From: an uncultured Prevotella sp. | GTDB taxonomy: Bacteria; Bacteroidota; Bacteroidia; Bacteroidales; Bacteroidaceae | Reading direction: 5' to 3' | Assembly (NCBI GenBank): GCA_937901345.1 | Contig: CALCHM010000029.1 | Span: 1-17,006, forward strand | DNA length: 17,006 bases | In this document: in pieces, positions 14,214 to 17,006 of the stretch | Numbering within the stretch: position 1 is the first letter of the stretch | Layout of the letters: each line of letters starts with the position of its first letter | The notes under the pieces: model-generated | Told to the model about the DNA's origin: nothing | Database searches by the model: none | What the model saw: the letters and a program-made list of their open reading frames with translations, nothing else | Translations under genes and position numbers: made by a program

Positions 14214-15758
14214 GAAGGGTTGCACGTCGCTACTCTTTATTTGGACAACGAGCAGGATGAGCAGGGCAAAAACGGCAACCTGCGCCCAGAGCGGTGCGCT
14301 CGAAAGGCGCCCACTGATGGTGTCGCCCCAGGCGTCGGGCAGGAAGTGGAGCACAAAACCGAGAACGATGAGCGCCGTCACCAGGGGATAACCCACGAGG
14401 AATTGGTGGAGCGTTTCGCCATGAAACTCGGTGAAGATTTTGGTGAGCATCCCCCATGAGGCGTCAAACGTGGCATTCGCGAAGAAGAGCCAGCAGAGAC
14501 ACACCACGTGGAAGGTGAGCACGATGGACAGGAACGTAGTCAACTGCGAGCGCATGCGCAGGTTCCAACCCGATGAAGATGTGCCAAGCAGTAATCCCTT
14601 ATCCCCGCTTCTCGCTTCTAACTGCTCACCCCTCACTCCGACGTCCTCCTTCTTCGTAAACCATCTGCTCCACCACTTGTGTACCACCAATGCCGCGCCA
14701 TGAATGCTGCCCCAAACGATGAAGTTGAGCGAGGCGCCATGCCAAAGGCCACCAAGCAACATGGTGAGAAAGAGGTTGAGGTTCGTGCGGAACTGTCCCT
14801 TCCGATTGCCCCCGAGGGAAATGTAAAGATAGTCGCGCAACCACGATGAGAGCGAAATGTGCCAGCGGCGCCAAAACTCCGTAATGTTCACACTCTTGTA
14901 GGGCGAGCGGAAATTGGCGGGAATGTGAAACCCTAACCACAGGGCGATGCCGATAGCCATGTCGCTATAACCTGAGAAGTCGCAATAGAGTTTGAGCGCA
15001 TAACCGTAGATGCCGATGAGATTTTCGAGTCCCGTGTAGAGCGAGGGGTCGTCAAAGATGCGGTTGACGAAGTTCACGCCAATATAGTCAGAGATGACAG
15101 CCTTCTTGAACAGTCCGGTCATGACGAACCAGAGTCCTGTGCCAAACATTTCGCGCGTAACGGTGAGCGGTTGGCGCACTTGAGGCAGAAAGTCGGCAGC
15201 GCGAAGAATGGGCCCCGCCAAAAGTGTGGGAAAGAAGGAGACGAAGAAGGCGAAGTCCAGAAAATTGCGACATGCCGTGAGTTTTCCGCGATACACGTCA
15301 ATCACGTAGTTCATCGACTGGAAGGTGAAAAACGAGATTCCCGCAGGCAAGAAGATGTCGAGCGGTTGGAAGGTGCCGCCCCACCAGGGTAGGATGATGG
15401 AGAGCGCAAAGTTGGTGTACTTGAAATAAGCCAACTGCGAGAGCATCAACACAACTGCCAAACTCACCCACAAGCGCTTGCGACCAGCCGACTCGGAACG
15501 CGCAATAAGGCGACCTACGTAATAGTTACCAACGGTGATGAGCGCCAACAAGCAGCAATACGCTCCCGCATTCTTGTAATAGAAATAGTAAGAAAACAGG
15601 GTGAGGTAAAACAGGCGCACACTCTGAGTGCGTCGACCCGAAAGCAGGGCATAACCCGTGGCGACCAACAAAAACAGGAAGAGGAAGAGCCCAGAATTGA
15701 AGAAGAAGGGCGCCGCCTCATCATAGGTCAAGAGGCTGAAAAGGTTGTCTAACATCAT
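14196..15758 (-). CDS. MBOAT family O-acyltransferase (AlgI/PatB type)
   Basis: A 520-residue polytopic membrane protein that should move acyl (usually acetyl) groups across the membrane onto an extracytoplasmic polysaccharide or peptidoglycan. The family core is clear: C-D-F-S-G-Y-S-D near residue 260, then N-I-T-E-F-W-R-R-W-H-I-S-L at 291-303, G-G-N-R-K near 316, and G-G-L-W-H-G at 336-341, where His340 is the expected catalytic histidine. Many hydrophobic segments run from about residue 20 to the C-terminus. An unusual hydrophilic linker (about residues 370-395, rich in Gly, Arg, Ser and Glu) follows the catalytic helix. The start ATGATG overlaps the TGA of the SGNH-type gene by ATGA, so the two are translationally coupled partners. 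The acceptor polymer cannot be told from this window. Confidence 0.92.
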   Translation of the reverse strand: MMLDNLFSLLTYDEAAPFFFNSGLFLFLFLLVATGYALLSGRRTQSVRLFYLTLFSYYFYYKNAGAYCCLLALITVGNYYVGRLIARSESAGRKRLWVSLAVVLMLSQLAYFKYTNFALSIILPWWGGTFQPLDIFLPAGISFFTFQSMNYVIDVYRGKLTACRNFLDFAFFVSFFPTLLAGPILRAADFLPQVRQPLTVTREMFGTGLWFVMTGLFKKAVISDYIGVNFVNRIFDDPSLYTGLENLIGIYGYALKLYCDFSGYSDMAIGIALWLGFHIPANFRSPYKSVNITEFWRRWHISLSSWLRDYLYISLGGNRKGQFRTNLNLFLTMLLGGLWHGASLNFIVWGSIHGAALVVHKWWSRWFTKKEDVGVRGEQLEARSGDKGLLLGTSSSGWNLRMRSQLTTFLSIVLTFHVVCLCWLFFANATFDASWGMLTKIFTEFHGETLHQFLVGYPLVTALIVLGFVLHFLPDAWGDTISGRLSSAPLWAQVAVFALLILLVVQIKSSDVQPFIYMQF

Positions 15759-17006
15759 TGCTCAGAGAGGTGTTTGTCGAAGCCTGCTAAAAGGGCATCG
15801 TATAAGTAAGTGGCAAGCGTTCGCCCACCTTCGTGTGTAATGTGGGTGTAGTCCTTACGCGCCTCGGCAGGTTGCTTTTCGGCAAGTTTCACAATGCTTC
15901 CGTCGCCGCCCATGGCTTCGTAAAGATTCCAGAAGGCCACCTCGCCCAGCGCTGCCAACTGTTGCTGATATTGCATGAGCGCCAACACTCCCTTCATCGT
16001 GTGAAGTTCACCCTGAATGCGCGTTTCGCGGTCGCCTACACCAACAATGAGTATCGACGTTGTGGGGAAACAGTCCTTCAAGCGACTCACCACTTTCAAC
16101 ATGTTGGTCACGTAATAGTCATAGTTGAGTTGGTCTTTCGACGCAACGTTCAGTCCGTAATGCAGGATGATAAGGTCGTAGGGACGCACCTGCGCGAGTT
16201 CCTTGAGATAGTCAGCGGAGAGTGTTTGCAAGTGGGTGCCACTCGTAGCGCGCAGGGCGAAATTATCCAACGTGATTCCCCTGCTGCCTTCAACAGCCAC
16301 CCCCTGTGCGTTCACGTCTTGATTTCCCGTGAGCGTCCATCTCACACGCTTCAAGTTACCTGCAACACGCACCGCCTCAACCTTTCCCGTGCCCTGCGTC
16401 GCGACTTTTTGCTTCAGCGTGTCGTTAAGCGTAGCGCTAAGGGTTAAGGGTTGTGCCGACGTCAGGTAGAAGGTTGACATTTCGAAACGCGCGGCATGTG
16501 GGAACTTATCTGCAGCCGTCACATCTGTAAAGGCAGTGCCCATGGGATGGGCATAGGTCTGCGCAATGCTTTGCCTACGACTGACGAACCCCACAGAATC
16601 TATGGCTTGGTGCGCATCCCATCCACCAAAGAATTGCTTGACCGACTTGCGGAAACCAGGCGCCTCGGGAGCGACGCTCAAATAACCCACACCACAACCG
16701 CCAAACCTTTGTTGCAACATCTCGCGGAGTTCGTCCGTAAGAATGTCACCCTCAACAAAGGAGTCGCCAAAATAGGCAATGCGCACGGGGCGCGCCATAC
16801 TGTCAACACGCACCAGCGCCTTATAGAAACTAGACATGCCCGAAGGCTTACCCGCACTGAAGTCTTCAATGCAGGTTACGCCTTCTGGGCATTTATAAGG
16901 GGCAACCTTCTGGGCTACGGGAACGAGGTTGAGGTCCGCAACGAGAAGGTCGTCAGGAGTGCCGTCCTTGAGGTCGGCAAAGAGGTCCACCGTCTTCAGT
17001 TCGTAT
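15755..17006 (-). CDS. SGNH/GDSL hydrolase-like protein, partner of the MBOAT (5' partial)
   Basis: The 3' part of a GDSL/SGNH-fold protein. The frame is open to the window edge, with Y-E-L-K-T preceding a GTG at 16990, so the start lies outside and that GTG is not the true start. Numbering from the GTG codon, block I is A-Y-F-G-D-S (nucleophile Ser77), block III is H-Y-G-L-N (Asn281), and block V is D-Y-T-H (Asp380, His383). A long segment between blocks I and III (about 110-265) is probably a carbohydrate-binding or beta insert. Such proteins are commonly encoded beside MBOAT acyltransferases and pass the acyl group to, or remove it from, the polymer on the outer side of the membrane. The ATGA overlap with the MBOAT gene supports this pairing. 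Transferase versus esterase activity is not decidable here. Confidence 0.88.
   Translation of the reverse strand, partial: YELKTVDLFADLKDGTPDDLLVADLNLVPVAQKVAPYKCPEGVTCIEDFSAGKPSGMSSFYKALVRVDSMARPVRIAYFGDSFVEGDILTDELREMLQQRFGGCGVGYLSVAPEAPGFRKSVKQFFGGWDAHQAIDSVGFVSRRQSIAQTYAHPMGTAFTDVTAADKFPHAARFEMSTFYLTSAQPLTLSATLNDTLKQKVATQGTGKVEAVRVAGNLKRVRWTLTGNQDVNAQGVAVEGSRGITLDNFALRATSGTHLQTLSADYLKELAQVRPYDLIILHYGLNVASKDQLNYDYYVTNMLKVVSRLKDCFPTTSILIVGVGDRETRIQGELHTMKGVLALMQYQQQLAALGEVAFWNLYEAMGGDGSIVKLAEKQPAEARKDYTHITHEGGRTLATYLYDALLAGFDKHLSEQ

Overview
The window looks like a stretch of a Bacteroidales chromosome, most likely Prevotella or a close relative. This rests on three things: Bacteroidota-type promoters (TTTG at -33, TAnnTTTGC at -7, 19-21 nt apart) where Shine-Dalgarno sites are not evident; families typical of the phylum (DUF4836 lipoprotein, WG-repeat protein); and several kinds of structured intergenic repeat. 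Every convincing gene is on the minus strand, so transcription runs from high to low coordinates.

In transcription order, the window opens with a cell-surface polymer O-acetylation pair: a GDSL/SGNH hydrolase-like protein cut by the window edge (15755-17006) and an AlgI-type MBOAT acyltransferase (14196-15758), overlapping by ATGA. A gap of about 0.7 kb follows, holding six 42-bp tandem repeats (13820-14071). Next comes an apparent three-gene operon with a near-perfect promoter: DUF4836 lipoprotein (11894-13510), LolD/MacB-type ABC ATPase (11202-11861) and FtsX/MacB-type permease (9972-11189). The ATPase gene contains a 12-bp palindromic hairpin that reads as ten in-frame residues near its N-terminus. 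The operon ends in a terminator whose T-tract carries the -33 box of the next promoter. That promoter drives a broken GH25 muramidase gene (pseudogene, 9294-9800) and a two-helix membrane protein (8479-9270).

The centre is dominated by one very AT-rich gene of 5.65 kb encoding an 1882-residue WG-repeat protein (2563-8211), with no signal peptide and an acidic Asp/Asn/Tyr-rich tail. It looks compositionally foreign. It ends at a second copy of the same 50-nt terminator/promoter module (47 of 50 identical), which drives a permuted papain-like (YiiX/C92-type) lipoprotein (1782-2405), an M23 metallopeptidase-like protein (1017-1532) and an unrecognised exported protein (324-944). Several of the small genes are peptidoglycan-hydrolase or amidase types. 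The left edge holds two copies of an 83-bp GC-rich repeat that can fold into hairpins.

The most notable observations are the duplicated terminator-promoter module bracketing 7.3 kb that includes the WG gene, the giant AT-rich WG gene itself, and the palindromic element embedded in frame in the ABC ATPase gene.
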